Shown: positions 53,801-62,325 of the stretch, piece by piece
How the letters are laid out: every line of letters begins with the position of its first letter
Position numbering within the stretch: position 1 is the stretch's first letter
Assembly: GCA_002304345.1 (NCBI GenBank)
Contig: NEUU01000002.1
Span: 1-64,000 of the forward strand
Direction: 5' to 3'
Source of the DNA: Verrucomicrobia bacterium Tous-C9LFEB
GTDB taxonomy: Bacteria > Verrucomicrobiota > Verrucomicrobiia > Methylacidiphilales > UBA1321
DNA length: 64,000 nucleotides
Notes under the pieces: generated by a model
What the model was told of the DNA's origin: nothing
What the model saw: the letters and a program-made list of their open reading frames with translations, nothing else
Database searches by the model: none
Position numbers and translations under genes: made by a program

Positions 53801-54562
53801 ATGTCCAAACTCTACGTTGTCGCCACCCCCATCGGTAATCTCGAAGACATCACCCTGCGCGCCCTCCGCGTGCTGAAGGAAGTCGACCTCATCGCCGCCG
53901 AGGACACCCGCCATTCCGGCCTCCTCCTCCACCACTTCGAAATCCGCAAACCGCTCATCAGCTATCACCAATTCAACGAAGCCAAGCGCACCGCCGAATT
54001 CCTGCAAGACCTGCAAGCCGGCAAACAAATCGCCCTCGTCAGCGACGCGGGCATGCCCGGCGTCAGCGACCCCGGCGAACGCCTCATCCGCGCCTGTGTC
54101 ACCGCCAACATCACCGTTGAGATCATCCCCGGCCCCTCCGCCGTGCTGCAAGCCCTCGTCGGCGCGGGCTTCCCGATGACTCCGTTTCACTTCGGCGGCT
54201 TTCTCCCGGTGAAAAGCGGTGGCCGCCGCCGTGAACTCGCCGCCGCCCCCTCCCGCGGCTGCACCTCCATCTACTTCGAATCCCCCCACCGCCTCATCCG
54301 CGCGCTGGAAGATGCCGTCGCGGAAATCCCCACCGCCACCTGTTGCGTGGCCCGCGAGTTGACGAAAAAATTCGAGGAATTCAAGCGCGGCACCCCCGCC
54401 GAACTCCTGGCCCATTACCAAGCCAATAAACCGCGCGGCGAGATTTGCTTTGTCGTCGCCGGACTCGACAAGAAAGCCACCAAGGCGGCCGTCGAAGAAT
54501 TCTCCCAACGCGAAGAACCCGAAATCTCCGCCGAAGCCGACGCCCCCTACGAAGGGGAATAG
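53801..54562 (+). CDS. rsmI: 16S rRNA (cytidine-2'-O-)-methyltransferase RsmI
   Basis: This is a 253-residue protein. The start at 53801 gives MSKLYVVATPIGNLEDITLR, the invariant family opening. Other motifs: VDLIAAEDTRHSGLLL, ALVSDAGMPGVSDPGERLI and IIPGPSAVLQALVGAG; CCVARELTKKFEEF follows. It methylates the ribose of C1402 in 16S rRNA with SAM. The C-terminal helix-turn-helix found in some relatives is short here. Confidence 0.96.
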   Translation: MSKLYVVATPIGNLEDITLRALRVLKEVDLIAAEDTRHSGLLLHHFEIRKPLISYHQFNEAKRTAEFLQDLQAGKQIALVSDAGMPGVSDPGERLIRACVTANITVEIIPGPSAVLQALVGAGFPMTPFHFGGFLPVKSGGRRRELAAAPSRGCTSIYFESPHRLIRALEDAVAEIPTATCCVARELTKKFEEFKRGTPAELLAHYQANKPRGEICFVVAGLDKKATKAAVEEFSQREEPEISAEADAPYEGE

Positions 54563-54577
54563 CCAGCGTGACGCAGA

Positions 54578-55021
54578 CTACAACTGCGCGCCGACTTCCA
54601 GCTTCAGCGCCTTGAGCGCGAGGAAAATATCCTTCAGGAAGAACACGAGCGACACGACGAGGCAGGTCAGGCTCGAACCGAAAAGCGTGATCACAATCGG
54701 ATTAATCTCCCACTTCAACGCGTTCACACCGAAGAGCGCCATGATCAGCAGTGCGACAAAGAAAATACTCAGCACGGAGAAAATAACCGCCCACCGCAAA
54801 TCCTCCGAGCGGAGGTAAATGATCTGCAATTGCACCCGCGCCGATTCATCCGTCTTGCCCGCCGCGCGACTCTTCTCCACTTCCGCCGAGAGAATGCGCG
54901 CCCGGTCAATCACGCGGCCCAGCCGGTTCGTCATCGAGAGCAAAAGCAATCCCACGCCCGAGATGAGCGTGACCGGACCGATGGACGCTTGCAGGACAGG
55001 AGTCAATTCGAGAGCTTGCAT
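54578..55021 (-). CDS. DUF2721 membrane protein
   Basis: This is a 147-residue protein with three membrane helices: residues ~15-30 (GPVTLISGVGLLLLSMTN), ~78-98 (WAVIFSVLSIFFVALLIMAL) and ~108-130 (PIVITLFGSSLTCLVVSLVF). A cytoplasmic helical loop lies between the first two (RLGRVIDRARILSAEVEKSR). Function unknown. It is convergent with rsmI (15 bases). Confidence 0.85.
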   Translation of the reverse strand: MQALELTPVLQASIGPVTLISGVGLLLLSMTNRLGRVIDRARILSAEVEKSRAAGKTDESARVQLQIIYLRSEDLRWAVIFSVLSIFFVALLIMALFGVNALKWEINPIVITLFGSSLTCLVVSLVFFLKDIFLALKALKLEVGAQL

Positions 55022-55029
55022 GGGGTTAA

Positions 55030-55074
55030 GGTCAAAAGTTAGAAGTCAAAACGCAAAACGAAAGTCTTTTTGAC
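55030..55074. repeat. AT-rich inverted repeat upstream of the DUF2721 gene
   Basis: GGTCAAAAG at the left and CTTTTTGACC at the right enclose TTTTGACTTC-like words. The near arm begins 8 bases before the DUF2721 start (minus strand). Confidence 0.55.
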
Positions 55075-55140
55075 CATTTCAGGCTAATGCCTATTTTATC
55101 CAGATTGTCGCAACGCTAAGACTCTTGGAGCAGGCCAACT

Positions 55141-55270
55141 GATCCTTCGACAAGCTCAGGATGACGTGGAATGAAGTAATGTCTGACGGTAAGCTTCTGC
55201 ACCCACCGGTTTCTTCGCTACGATTTGAGGTTACTCACCCAACCAGTCATCCTGAGCTTGTCGAAGGATC
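55141..55270. repeat. REPIN-like element, complete copy (130 bp)
   Basis: The 25-base terminal motif is at 55141-55165 and inverted at 55246-55270. It has the same termini and size as the 37341-37471 copy, with GTGGAATGAAG and GAGGTTACTC-type inner borders. The central part differs between copies. Confidence 0.85.
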
Positions 55271-55363
55271 GGTAGGGATGGTTTAGGATGCGACAATCAA
55301 CTTGAAATCCACTCTAGGGTCTTTCAAGAATTACTGTAACCGTTACGAATGCCATCGGTTTTC

Positions 55364-55413
55364 TGTAGGGCGCTTCGGTGAAGCGCCATGGCGGCTCACC
55401 GAGCCGCCCTACA
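55364..55413. repeat. Bipartite TGTAGG element, copy 2
   Basis: TGTAGGGCG...CCGCCCTACA encloses GGCGCTTC GGT GAAGCGCC and GGCGGCTC ACC GAGCCGCC. It shares plan and flanking words with copy 1 at 21069-21118, and its first hairpin is identical with the one inside folC (61270-61288). Confidence 0.8.
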
Positions 55414-55489
55414 GCAAGGCACCGGCAGCTATCGTTTTATTTAAAATTCCCTAGCACAACACGTCTGCCTTGTAGCAACTGTCTTTCGC

Positions 55490-55534
55490 GATTGGCGCAG
55501 CCAATCAGCTACGGGGTGCAGCGTCACGCTGCAC
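55490..55534. repeat. Two tandem hairpins with three-base loops
   Basis: GATTGGC GCA GCCAATC (55490-55506) and GTGCAGCG TCA CGCTGCAC (55516-55534), 9 bases apart, directly next to the sdh terminator. The format is the same as the array at 18230-18388. Confidence 0.8.
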
Positions 55535-55567
55535 AAAAAAAGCCCGGCATTGCTGCCGGGCTTTTTT
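55535..55567 (-). terminator. Rho-independent terminator of the sdh operon
   Basis: A-run, GCCCGGCA, loop TTGC, TGCCGGGC, T-run. It is symmetric and so can work in both directions; it lies 19 bases after the sdhB stop. Confidence 0.92.
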
Positions 55568-55586
55568 GTAAAGAAACGACTGAGCT

Positions 55587-56387
55587 TTAGGCTCCGCCGA
55601 CGGTGGCCTTCGGCTCAGCGGCCGCGCCCTTGAGCATGGCCCAAGCGTAATCGCGGTTGAGTTGAGCGATGAAGGTAACCGGGATGCCCTTCGGGCAAAC
55701 CGCTTCGCACGAGTTGGTGTTCGTGCAAGCGCCGAAACCTTCCGCGTCCATCGTTTCGACCATCTTGAGCACGCGGCGATCTTTTTCCGCCTTGCCTTGC
55801 GGCAGGAGGTTGAGCTGCGAGGCCTTCGCCGAGACGAAGAGCAGGGCCGAGGAATTCTTACAAGCCGCGACACACGCGCCGCAACCGATGCAGGCCGCCG
55901 CATCCATCGCCAGATCCGCAATCTCCTTGGAGATCGGGAGGGCGTTGGCGTCGGGGGTGCCGCCGGTGTTGACGGAAACGAAGCCGCCAGCCTGGATGAT
56001 GCGGTCAAACGCGCTGCGGTTGACGACGCAATCCTTGATGACCGGGAACGCCGTCGAACGCCACGGTTCGATGGTGATCGTCTGCCCATCCTTGAAGATG
56101 CGCATGTGGGTCTGGCAGATGGTCACCTGGCTGTCCGGGCCGTGGGGAATGCCGTTGACGTTGAGCGAGCACATGCCGCAGATACCTTCGCGACAGTCGT
56201 GATCGAACGCCACCGGTTCTTCACCCTTGGCATAGAGCCGTTCGTTGAGTTGATCGAGCATCTCGAGGAACGACATGTCGGGGCTGATGCCGTCGAGCTT
56301 GTACTCGACGAGCTTGCCGGGGGTCTGCGCGTTTTTCTGGCGCCAGATGCGGATGTTGAAGGTCATGGAATTGGAGGTGGTGCTCAT
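55587..56387 (-). CDS. sdhB: Succinate dehydrogenase/fumarate reductase iron-sulfur subunit
   Basis: This is a 266-residue protein. The start at 56387 overlaps the sdhA stop by one base (TAATG). 2Fe-2S ligands: [15 protein letters not shown] and TICQTHM; 4Fe-4S and 3Fe-4S ligands: [11 protein letters not shown] and [16 protein letters not shown]. Together with SdhA and SdhC it forms complex II of the inner membrane. The Cys spacing resembles the type-B enzymes of Bacteroidetes and epsilon-proteobacteria. Confidence 0.95.
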   Translation of the reverse strand: MSTTSNSMTFNIRIWRQKNAQTPGKLVEYKLDGISPDMSFLEMLDQLNERLYAKGEEPVAFDHDCREGICGMCSLNVNGIPHGPDSQVTICQTHMRIFKDGQTITIEPWRSTAFPVIKDCVVNRSAFDRIIQAGGFVSVNTGGTPDANALPISKEIADLAMDAAACIGCGACVAACKNSSALLFVSAKASQLNLLPQGKAEKDRRVLKMVETMDAEGFGACTNTNSCEAVCPKGIPVTFIAQLNRDYAWAMLKGAAAEPKATVGGA

Positions 56388-58303
56388 TATTTGTAGCTCC
56401 GGGTGGACATGTGGACTTCTTCGTAGTTGAGCGGTTCCTTGTGGAGAACCGGCGCCTGGCCGACGCCCTTGAATTCCCAAGCGGCGACATACGCGAAGTT
56501 TTCGTCATCGCGTTTGGCTTCGCCGTCGGGCATCTGGTATTCCTCGCGGAAATGGCCGCCGCACGATTCCTTGCGCTCGAGGGCGTCAAGGGTGAGCAGT
56601 TCGGCAAATTCCAGGAAGTCCGCCACGCGGCCCGCGCGTTCGAGGGCGTTGTTGAGGTCTTCCTTGTCGCCGAGAACGTTGAGGTTCTTCCAGAATTCCT
56701 CGCGGATCTGCGGGATCTTCGCGAGAGCTTCCTTCAGGCCCTTTTCGTTGCGCGCCATGCCGACGTTTTCCCACATCAGGTGGCCGAGTTCGTGGTGGAA
56801 GGAGTTCGGAGAGCGCTTGCCCTTGATCGACATCAGCTTGTTCAGGCGGTCATGGACTTCCTGTTCGGCCTTGACGAATTCCGGGTGATCGGTCGACGGC
56901 GCCTTTTCCTTCTGCTGGGCGAGGTAATTACCGATGGTGTAGGGCAGGACGAAATAGCCGTCCGCCAAACCCTGCATCAGCGCGCTCGCGCCGAGGCGGT
57001 TCGCACCGTGATCGGAGAAGTTCGCTTCACCGATGACGAAGAGACCGGGCAGGTTGCTCATCAGGTTGTAATCGACCCACAGACCGCCCATCGTGTAATG
57101 GAGCGCGGGATAAATGCGCATCGGCTGTTCGTAGGCGTTTTCGCCGGTGATCTTCTCGTACATCTGGAAGAGATTCCCGTAACGGTCCTGAATCGCCTTC
57201 AGGCCGAGACGCTTGATGGAATCCGCGAAGTCGAGGTAAACACCGCGACCGCCGGGACCCACGCCGCGACCTTCGTCGCAAACTTCCTTCGCCGAACGCG
57301 AGGAAATATCGCGCGGGGCGAGATTGCCGAAGCTCGGGTACTTGCGTTCCAGGTAGTAATCGCGATCCGCTTCCGCGATCTCGCTCGGCTTCTTGCCGCA
57401 ATCTTCCTTCTTCTTCGGCACCCACACGCGACCGTCATTACGGAGCGACTCCGACATGAGCGTCAGCTTCGACTGGTGATCGCCGTGCACCGGGATACAA
57501 GTCGGATGGATCTGCGTGAAGCACGGGTTGGCGAAGTACGCACCCTTGCGGGCGGCGCGCCACGCGGCCGTCACGTTGCACATCTGGGCGTTGGTGGAGA
57601 GATAATAGACGTTCGAGTAACCGCCCGTGCCCAGCACGACCGCATCCGCGCTGTGGCGGGTGATCTTGCCGGTGACGAGATCGCGAACGATGATGCCCTT
57701 GGCCTGGCCGTCGATGACGACAAGGTCGAGCATTTCGCTGCGATTGTACATCTTCACCTTGCCGAGGCCGATCTGGCGCGAGAGCGCCGAGTAGGCACCG
57801 AGCAGAAGCTGCTGGCCGGTCTGACCGCGCGCGTAGAACGTACGGGAAACCTGCGCGCCACCAAACGAACGGTTGGAGAGCGTTCCACCGTATTCGCGGG
57901 CAAAGGGAACACCCTGCGCGACACACTGGTCGATGATCTCGGCGCTGACCTGCGCGAGACGGTACACATTGGCTTCGCGGGCGCGGAAATCGCCGCCCTT
58001 GATCGTGTCATAGAACAAACGGTACACGCTGTCGCCGTCGTTCTGATAATTCTTGGCGGCATTGATACCACCCTGCGCCGCGATCGAGTGCGCGCGACGG
58101 GGGCTGTCCTGGAAACAGAAACAGCTCACATTGTAACCGAGCTCCGCGAGGGAGGCCGCGGCTGCGCCGCCCGCCAGGCCGGAACCGACCACGATGACCG
58201 AATACTTACGTTTGTTCGCGGGATTGACCAACTTCATGTCGAAGCGGTGCTTGTCCCATTTCTGGGCGATCGGCCCTGCGGGAGATTTGCTATCGAGACT
58301 CAT
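56387..58303 (-). CDS. sdhA: Succinate dehydrogenase/fumarate reductase flavoprotein subunit
   Basis: This is a 638-residue protein: FAD-binding [19 protein letters not shown], covalent-FAD His region [18 protein letters not shown], and the active-site segments [29 protein letters not shown] and [14 protein letters not shown]. The length and the [20 protein letters not shown] stretch are typical of the type-B family. Gap to sdhC 29 bases. It oxidises succinate to fumarate (or the reverse). Confidence 0.97.
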   Translation of the reverse strand: MSLDSKSPAGPIAQKWDKHRFDMKLVNPANKRKYSVIVVGSGLAGGAAAASLAELGYNVSCFCFQDSPRRAHSIAAQGGINAAKNYQNDGDSVYRLFYDTIKGGDFRAREANVYRLAQVSAEIIDQCVAQGVPFAREYGGTLSNRSFGGAQVSRTFYARGQTGQQLLLGAYSALSRQIGLGKVKMYNRSEMLDLVVIDGQAKGIIVRDLVTGKITRHSADAVVLGTGGYSNVYYLSTNAQMCNVTAAWRAARKGAYFANPCFTQIHPTCIPVHGDHQSKLTLMSESLRNDGRVWVPKKKEDCGKKPSEIAEADRDYYLERKYPSFGNLAPRDISSRSAKEVCDEGRGVGPGGRGVYLDFADSIKRLGLKAIQDRYGNLFQMYEKITGENAYEQPMRIYPALHYTMGGLWVDYNLMSNLPGLFVIGEANFSDHGANRLGASALMQGLADGYFVLPYTIGNYLAQQKEKAPSTDHPEFVKAEQEVHDRLNKLMSIKGKRSPNSFHHELGHLMWENVGMARNEKGLKEALAKIPQIREEFWKNLNVLGDKEDLNNALERAGRVADFLEFAELLTLDALERKESCGGHFREEYQMPDGEAKRDDENFAYVAAWEFKGVGQAPVLHKEPLNYEEVHMSTRSYK

Positions 58304-58332
58304 ATATTTTTTAGGTTGTCAGTCGGTTAAAA

Positions 58333-59022
58333 TTACAGTTTCACCAAGCCCAGCAACACCGCGGCCGGAACCGCCGCCATGCCTACAAAGATGATGATCG
58401 CAAAGGCCAGTCCGAACCACTCCTGCACCTCGCGGTACGCCGGATTCGTCAAACCCATCGAGCGGAAACAGCTCGCGATACCGTGGCTCAGGTGGAAGCT
58501 CACCAACGCCACGCTGATGATGTAGAACACGCTCACCCACGTGACCGAGAAACCCTTGATCACCATCGCGTACACGTCGTGACGTTCCGCGCCCTTGTGG
58601 ATCTCCGTGAGCTCCTTGAAGGACGGATCAATCGTCTGCGTCGTGAAATGCAGCAGATGGAAAATGATGAACGCCGCGACGATCACGCCCGAAACCGCCA
58701 TCGTGCGCGATGCCAGACTCGCTCCCGGAGCCGCGTATTCCGCATACGATTCCTTGCCGCGCGCCGCGCGGTTGCGGATCGTCAGCACCACCGCACACAA
58801 AATGTGCAGCGCCGCAACGGCACCCAATCCGAGGCGGAAACCCCAGATCACTTCGTCAGACGCATGCAGCATCTGCGCGTAATTGTTAAGAGCTTCCTGG
58901 CCGAGGAAAATCTGCAGATTTCCGACCATGTGAATGACAGTAAAAGCGAACAACGCCGCACCCGTCAGGCCCATGATGATCTTCAGGCCTACAGTGGAGC
59001 GGAGGAATTTAATCAATGGCAT
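58333..59022 (-). CDS. sdhC: Succinate dehydrogenase cytochrome b subunit (type B)
   Basis: This is a 229-residue membrane anchor. The start at 59022 (MPLIKFLRSTVGLKIIMGLTG) is preferred to one 48 bases upstream, since the family begins with this. Five membrane helices; heme-ligand His candidates in FTVIHMVGNLQIFLG, LHILCAVVLTI, FIIFHLLHFTT and VSFHLSHGIASC. A single subunit with two hemes replaces SdhC and SdhD of type-C enzymes. First gene of the sdhCAB operon. Confidence 0.93.
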   Translation of the reverse strand: MPLIKFLRSTVGLKIIMGLTGAALFAFTVIHMVGNLQIFLGQEALNNYAQMLHASDEVIWGFRLGLGAVAALHILCAVVLTIRNRAARGKESYAEYAAPGASLASRTMAVSGVIVAAFIIFHLLHFTTQTIDPSFKELTEIHKGAERHDVYAMVIKGFSVTWVSVFYIISVALVSFHLSHGIASCFRSMGLTNPAYREVQEWFGLAFAIIIFVGMAAVPAAVLLGLVKL

Positions 59023-59279
59023 GGGGTCAAAATTAGTAGTTTCACTTATATTGTCAAAGCTTGAATACAATTATTATCAATATGAAGATTAATTAATAAT
59101 AACTAATGTCCGTCAGAGGAAATTCGCCTCAACATCGAAACAAGCGAATACAATTAGCATTTTCGTCCACCCTCTTTTAGCCAATCCAACGCCAAAACTT
59201 CGCAACCAATCGCCAGTCCCGCACCACTACAAGTTATGCTTAAGAATCCGAAACGTTTTCCAAACGAAAAAGCACCCAA
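59023..59279. other. Upstream region of the sdh operon
   Basis: 257 AT-rich bases without a gene. On the minus strand TTGACA (59057-59052) could be a -35 element for sdhC, but no good -10 stands at the right spacing. No terminator is seen for the hypothetical gene at 59280. Confidence 0.4.
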
Positions 59280-59897
59280 TCAATCCCCTAGAAACTTGGG
59301 TTCGCGCGGCGGCAAGACACCGGTCGGACCCTCGCGAATGGCTTGAGATCGTGATATCCCCGACCCTCCTCCAAGGGTAATCATGGCAATTCCGTTTTTG
59401 TAATCTACAACCGGCGATACATTCTCTTGCGGAGGAGCCGTTGGCTGCTCGGCATAATTTCGCGTGACGGCAAAGATGGTCTCGCGCGGATCATTCACCG
59501 AAACATTGGCGAACTTGATGGCAAGATTCTCCGCACGCAGCTCCTTCAGGGACTTGGGATGCACGCCCTCTTTGCAAAAAAGATCGAGCTGAGATTCCTT
59601 GATGCCGCCGCGTTGGACAAGATAGGCAATGTATTCAAGGTTCGTCTTGGCGCCAACATCGGCAGGATAACCGCCCGTCCCCGCGCCCGTCGTGGAGTCA
59701 TCCAATGCGATGGCCATCGCTGCGGTATGGATCGTTTCCATATGCCCAAGAATCGTGAGGAGCGGTGCCAGACTAGGGGGCGGTGAATGACTGATGGAAA
59801 CACTATTCAGCAGAAACAGCACGATGGCTCCGACGAGCACCCAGCGCAACAAAATGCTTCCTCCGCTGTTACTCCAAAGCAATTGTTTGAGTGTCAC
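59280..59897 (-). CDS. Hypothetical membrane-anchored protein
   Basis: This is a 205-residue protein. After 16 residues comes one membrane helix (ILLRWVLVGAIVLFLLNSV, ~15-33). The rest is soluble and extracytoplasmic: TILGHMETIHTAAMAIALDD, GTGGYPADVG, NLEYIAYLVQRGGIKESQLDLFC and FAVTRNYAEQPTAPPQ. The GGYPADVG and following pattern resembles globular parts of Verrucomicrobia pseudopilin-like proteins, but there is no prepilin cleavage motif. Function unknown. HAD gene starts upstream with a 15-base gap, so the two share a transcript. Confidence 0.65.
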   Translation of the reverse strand: MTLKQLLWSNSGGSILLRWVLVGAIVLFLLNSVSISHSPPPSLAPLLTILGHMETIHTAAMAIALDDSTTGAGTGGYPADVGAKTNLEYIAYLVQRGGIKESQLDLFCKEGVHPKSLKELRAENLAIKFANVSVNDPRETIFAVTRNYAEQPTAPPQENVSPVVDYKNGIAMITLGGGSGISRSQAIREGPTGVLPPREPKFLGD

Positions 59898-59912
59898 CCC
59901 GGTTCCTTCCTC

Positions 59913-60590
59913 CTATATACGAAACAACTCCAGCACCGCGCCCAGATCCTGTTTCGGGCGCTCCACCAAAAGTGAATGCCAGCCCGCTTGCTGCGGTGCC
60001 CAATAATCATTCAGCGGATCATCCCCCACCATCAACGCCTCGTGCGGCTCCAGCCCCAGTTGCGCCAACGCTGCCGCGTACAGTTTCGGACTCGGCTTCT
60101 CCGCGCCATGCTCCCCGCTGATCAACACCGCCTCGAAAAACGGCGCCAGCTCCAACCCCTCCAGCAGCGGGCGCAACCGCCAATCCCAATTCGACAACAC
60201 CGCGAGCCGCAGTCCCCGCCCGCGCAACGTCTCCAAAACCGGCCCCACCTCCGGATACACGCGCCACAGCTCGGACCGCGCATAGACGTGATAAAGCTCC
60301 TCGAAATAATGATCGAACGGAAAACTCTCCGGTCGTTCCACCGCAGTCAACGTATCCTCCACGACCAACCGCCACCACGCCCGCTCATCCCCATTCGTCG
60401 CCACCTCCGCGTCGGGGCGCGGACGCCGCCGCTTGAAGGCCGCCTTGAAGCCCTCCCCCAGCGCCGCCGGTTCCCAGCGCTGACCGTAATGACGCGCGAT
60501 CTCCGCGTACGTCTCACCGATCGACCGCGCGGGTCGCAGAAGGGTCCCGCCTGCATCGAAGAAAACCGCTTTGATTTTGGAGGCTGGCAT
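59913..60590 (-). CDS. HAD-family hydrolase
   Basis: This is a 225-residue protein with the four HAD motifs: I FFDAGGTLLRP (the first Asp is the nucleophile; the usual second Asp is Gly, giving DxGGT), II AVLSNWDWRLRPLL, III Lys in GAEKPSPKLYAAA and IV MVGDDPLNDYWAPQQAGW. A helical C1 cap lies between I and II. It resembles the HDHD3/REG-2 group of phosphatases; the replaced second Asp in motif I suggests low or no phosphatase activity with usual substrates. An AT-rich inverted repeat begins 10 bases before its start. Confidence 0.88.
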   Translation of the reverse strand: MPASKIKAVFFDAGGTLLRPARSIGETYAEIARHYGQRWEPAALGEGFKAAFKRRRPRPDAEVATNGDERAWWRLVVEDTLTAVERPESFPFDHYFEELYHVYARSELWRVYPEVGPVLETLRGRGLRLAVLSNWDWRLRPLLEGLELAPFFEAVLISGEHGAEKPSPKLYAAALAQLGLEPHEALMVGDDPLNDYWAPQQAGWHSLLVERPKQDLGAVLELFRI

Positions 60591-60599
60591 GGAGGGGGA

Positions 60600-60765
60600 T
60601 TTTTGACGAAATTAACGGAATTTACGAGATTCAATACAAAAGACTTTTGAATCAAAACATCAAGAAGACCTGTCAGAACCTCCAACAGAGCTTCCAGCTC
60701 CGGAGTTGCTGATTGATCATTTACCTTTTTCCTAATTTCGTAAATTCCGTTAATTTCGTCAAAAA
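60600..60765. repeat. AT-rich inverted repeat (32-bp arms) between folC and the HAD gene
   Basis: Arms 60600-60631 and 60734-60765 are reverse complements in 31 of 32 positions. They carry the same sequence as the arms of the 24554-24757 element 36 kb away. One arm ends 10 bases before the HAD start, the other 3 bases after the folC stop. Confidence 0.88.
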
Positions 60766-60767
60766 AA

Positions 60768-62156
60768 TCAGCCCTTCACCACCAACCGCTCGTTGAGCGC
60801 CAGTTGATGCGGACGCCCCGAGCGCAGCGCCAGCACCTCGCCCACCAGAAACAGCGAGCCCGTCAGCAAGGTCGGTCCCTGCGCGAACTCTTCCTCCAGC
60901 TCGGGCCAGATTTCCGCCAGTGTCGGCGACACCCGCACCGGCACCTCGCCGCACAGCGGCACCAGTTTCGACGGATCGAGCGCCCGCTCATTTTGAATCG
61001 TCACCAGCGTCACCCGCTCCGCCAACGCCAGCAGCTTCGGAAACATCTGCTCATATTCCTTGTCCGCCAGAAAACCGCACACGAGATGATACCGCCGCTC
61101 GCCGTAGCACGCGCGCCACGTCGCCAGCAACCGCTCCAGCGCCGCCGGATTATGCGCCCCGTCAATCACGCACGGCGGCTCCTGTCGCAACACCTCGAAC
61201 CGCCCCGGCCACGAGACATGACTGAGCCCCGCCTTGATGGCCTCCTCCAGAGTCGTCTGCGAACTGTAGGGCGCTTCGGTGAAGCGCCGCTGCGGCTCGC
61301 CCCGAGTCGCACCCTCTGGAGCTGGCAAGAAATTCAACTGACCGCTCAATTGCCGCACCGCCGCCACCGCGCACGCCGCATTATCCACCTGATGCGCGCC
61401 CAGCAATCCCAGCGTATATTCCTCCCCATCGATCACCGCGATCTGCTTCCCGTCACGCACGCCGCCATCGACCGCCGACACATCCAAGCCGATCAGGCAC
61501 AGCGCCGACTTCTGCCGCATCGCCGCCGATGTGATCACCTCCAGCACCGCCGGAGTCTTCACCGCCGTCACCACCGGCACGCCCGGCTTGATAATCCCCG
61601 CCTTTTCGTACGCGATCTGCTCCAGCCGCGAACCGAGATGCGCCGTATGATCCAGCGCGATATTCGTGATGATCGAGACTTCGGGCGTGACGATATTACT
61701 CGCATCCAGCCGACCGCCAAGCCCCGTCTCCCACACCACCCACTCCACTTCACTCCGCGCGAAATGCCACAGCGCGAGACCCGTGATCACCTCAAAAAAC
61801 GTCGGCGCCGCGCCCCCCGGCACCTGCTCCACCTCCGCGATCAGCGGCTTCAACACACTCATCCCCTCCGCCACCGCCTCCGGCGACATCGGCACCCCGT
61901 TCACCTGAATCCGTTCGCCGAGCGTGACCAGATGCGGCGACGTATACAGCCCCACCCGGAAACCCGCCGCGCGCAGGATCGCCGCGCAAAAGGCCGCCGT
62001 CGATCCCTTGCCATTCGTCCCCGCGATGTGAATGAACTTCAACTTCTCCTGCGGATTCCCCAACCGCCGCGCCAGCTCCTGCATATTCTCCAAGCCCAGC
62101 TTCACGCCGAAGCGTCGCACCTGGCCGAGAAAAGAAATGGCATCGTCGTAAGTCAT
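60768..62156 (-). CDS. folC: Folylpolyglutamate/dihydrofolate synthase
   Basis: This is a 462-residue protein: IHIAGTNGKGSTAAFCAAIL (P-loop), GFRVGLYTSPHLVTLGERI, VVWETGLGGRLDASNIV, NIALDHTAHLG and WPGRFEVLRQEPPCVIDGAHNP. It adds glutamate to folates and, in bacteria, often makes dihydrofolate as well. About 25 extra residues between QLSGQLNFL and TLEEAIKAGL include an in-frame palindromic repeat (61265-61311). Relatives have a short turn there, so the fold should be tolerated. No SD is visible; AT-rich palindromes precede the start. Confidence 0.95.
   Translation of the reverse strand: MTYDDAISFLGQVRRFGVKLGLENMQELARRLGNPQEKLKFIHIAGTNGKGSTAAFCAAILRAAGFRVGLYTSPHLVTLGERIQVNGVPMSPEAVAEGMSVLKPLIAEVEQVPGGAAPTFFEVITGLALWHFARSEVEWVVWETGLGGRLDASNIVTPEVSIITNIALDHTAHLGSRLEQIAYEKAGIIKPGVPVVTAVKTPAVLEVITSAAMRQKSALCLIGLDVSAVDGGVRDGKQIAVIDGEEYTLGLLGAHQVDNAACAVAAVRQLSGQLNFLPAPEGATRGEPQRRFTEAPYSSQTTLEEAIKAGLSHVSWPGRFEVLRQEPPCVIDGAHNPAALERLLATWRACYGERRYHLVCGFLADKEYEQMFPKLLALAERVTLVTIQNERALDPSKLVPLCGEVPVRVSPTLAEIWPELEEEFAQGPTLLTGSLFLVGEVLALRSGRPHQLALNERLVVKG
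61265..61311. repeat. TGTAGG element inside the folC coding sequence
   Basis: TGTAGG, then GGCGCTTC GGT GAAGCGCC (61270-61288), identical with the first hairpin of 55364-55413, then an imperfect second hairpin (TGCGGCTCG ... CGAGTCGCA). On the coding (minus) strand it contributes ATRGEPQRRFTEAPYS without breaking the frame. Confidence 0.8.
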
Positions 62157-62173
62157 AAAACAAAGGCAAAAAA

Positions 62174-62207
62174 GTTCTACGTACTAGGTTCTAAGTTCTA
62201 CGTAGAA
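62174..62207. repeat. AT-rich palindromic words before folC
   Basis: GTTCTACGTA at the left and TTCTACGTAGAA at the right (itself a 12-base palindrome) enclose AGGTTCTAAG. The near edge is 17 bases from the folC start (minus strand). Confidence 0.6.
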
Positions 62208-62255
62208 AGGCAAGGCGCGAATGCACCAGCCAACGTCACGGTGGCCCACACAACA

Positions 62256-62325
62256 CTACCGCCACAAGTGCGACTCCCGCACGGGACCTCCGTTGTAGCC
62301 GAAGCCGGTGGCTTCGGCGGGCGCA
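62256..62325. repeat. Dispersed ~70-bp repeat, copy a
   Basis: CTACCGCCACAAGTG..., GGGACCTCCG, TGTAGCC, then GCCGAAGCC GGT GGCTTCGGC and GGGCGCA. Copy b at 62917-62984 has the same order of words with about 10 differences. Both copies are in direct orientation and flank the small gene at 62489-62758. Confidence 0.75.

Larger units (their letters stand above)
55022..55586. other. 565-bp intergenic region made almost entirely of repeats
   Basis: No gene is supported here. In order it holds an AT-rich inverted repeat (55030-55074), a REPIN-like element (55141-55270), a TGTAGG element (55364-55413), two tandem three-base-loop hairpins (55490-55534) and the sdh terminator (55535-55567). Confidence 0.8.

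Noticed and set aside
55022-55586. Possible CRISPR array
   Set aside because: The repeats here are unlike each other, palindromic and not regularly spaced; no cas gene is present in the window.
56411-58330. A 639-codon open frame on the plus strand antisense to sdhA
   Set aside because: It is the shadow of sdhA in a GC-rich genome. The peptide is Arg/Val/Glu-rich with no family motif, while the minus strand has complete SdhA motifs.
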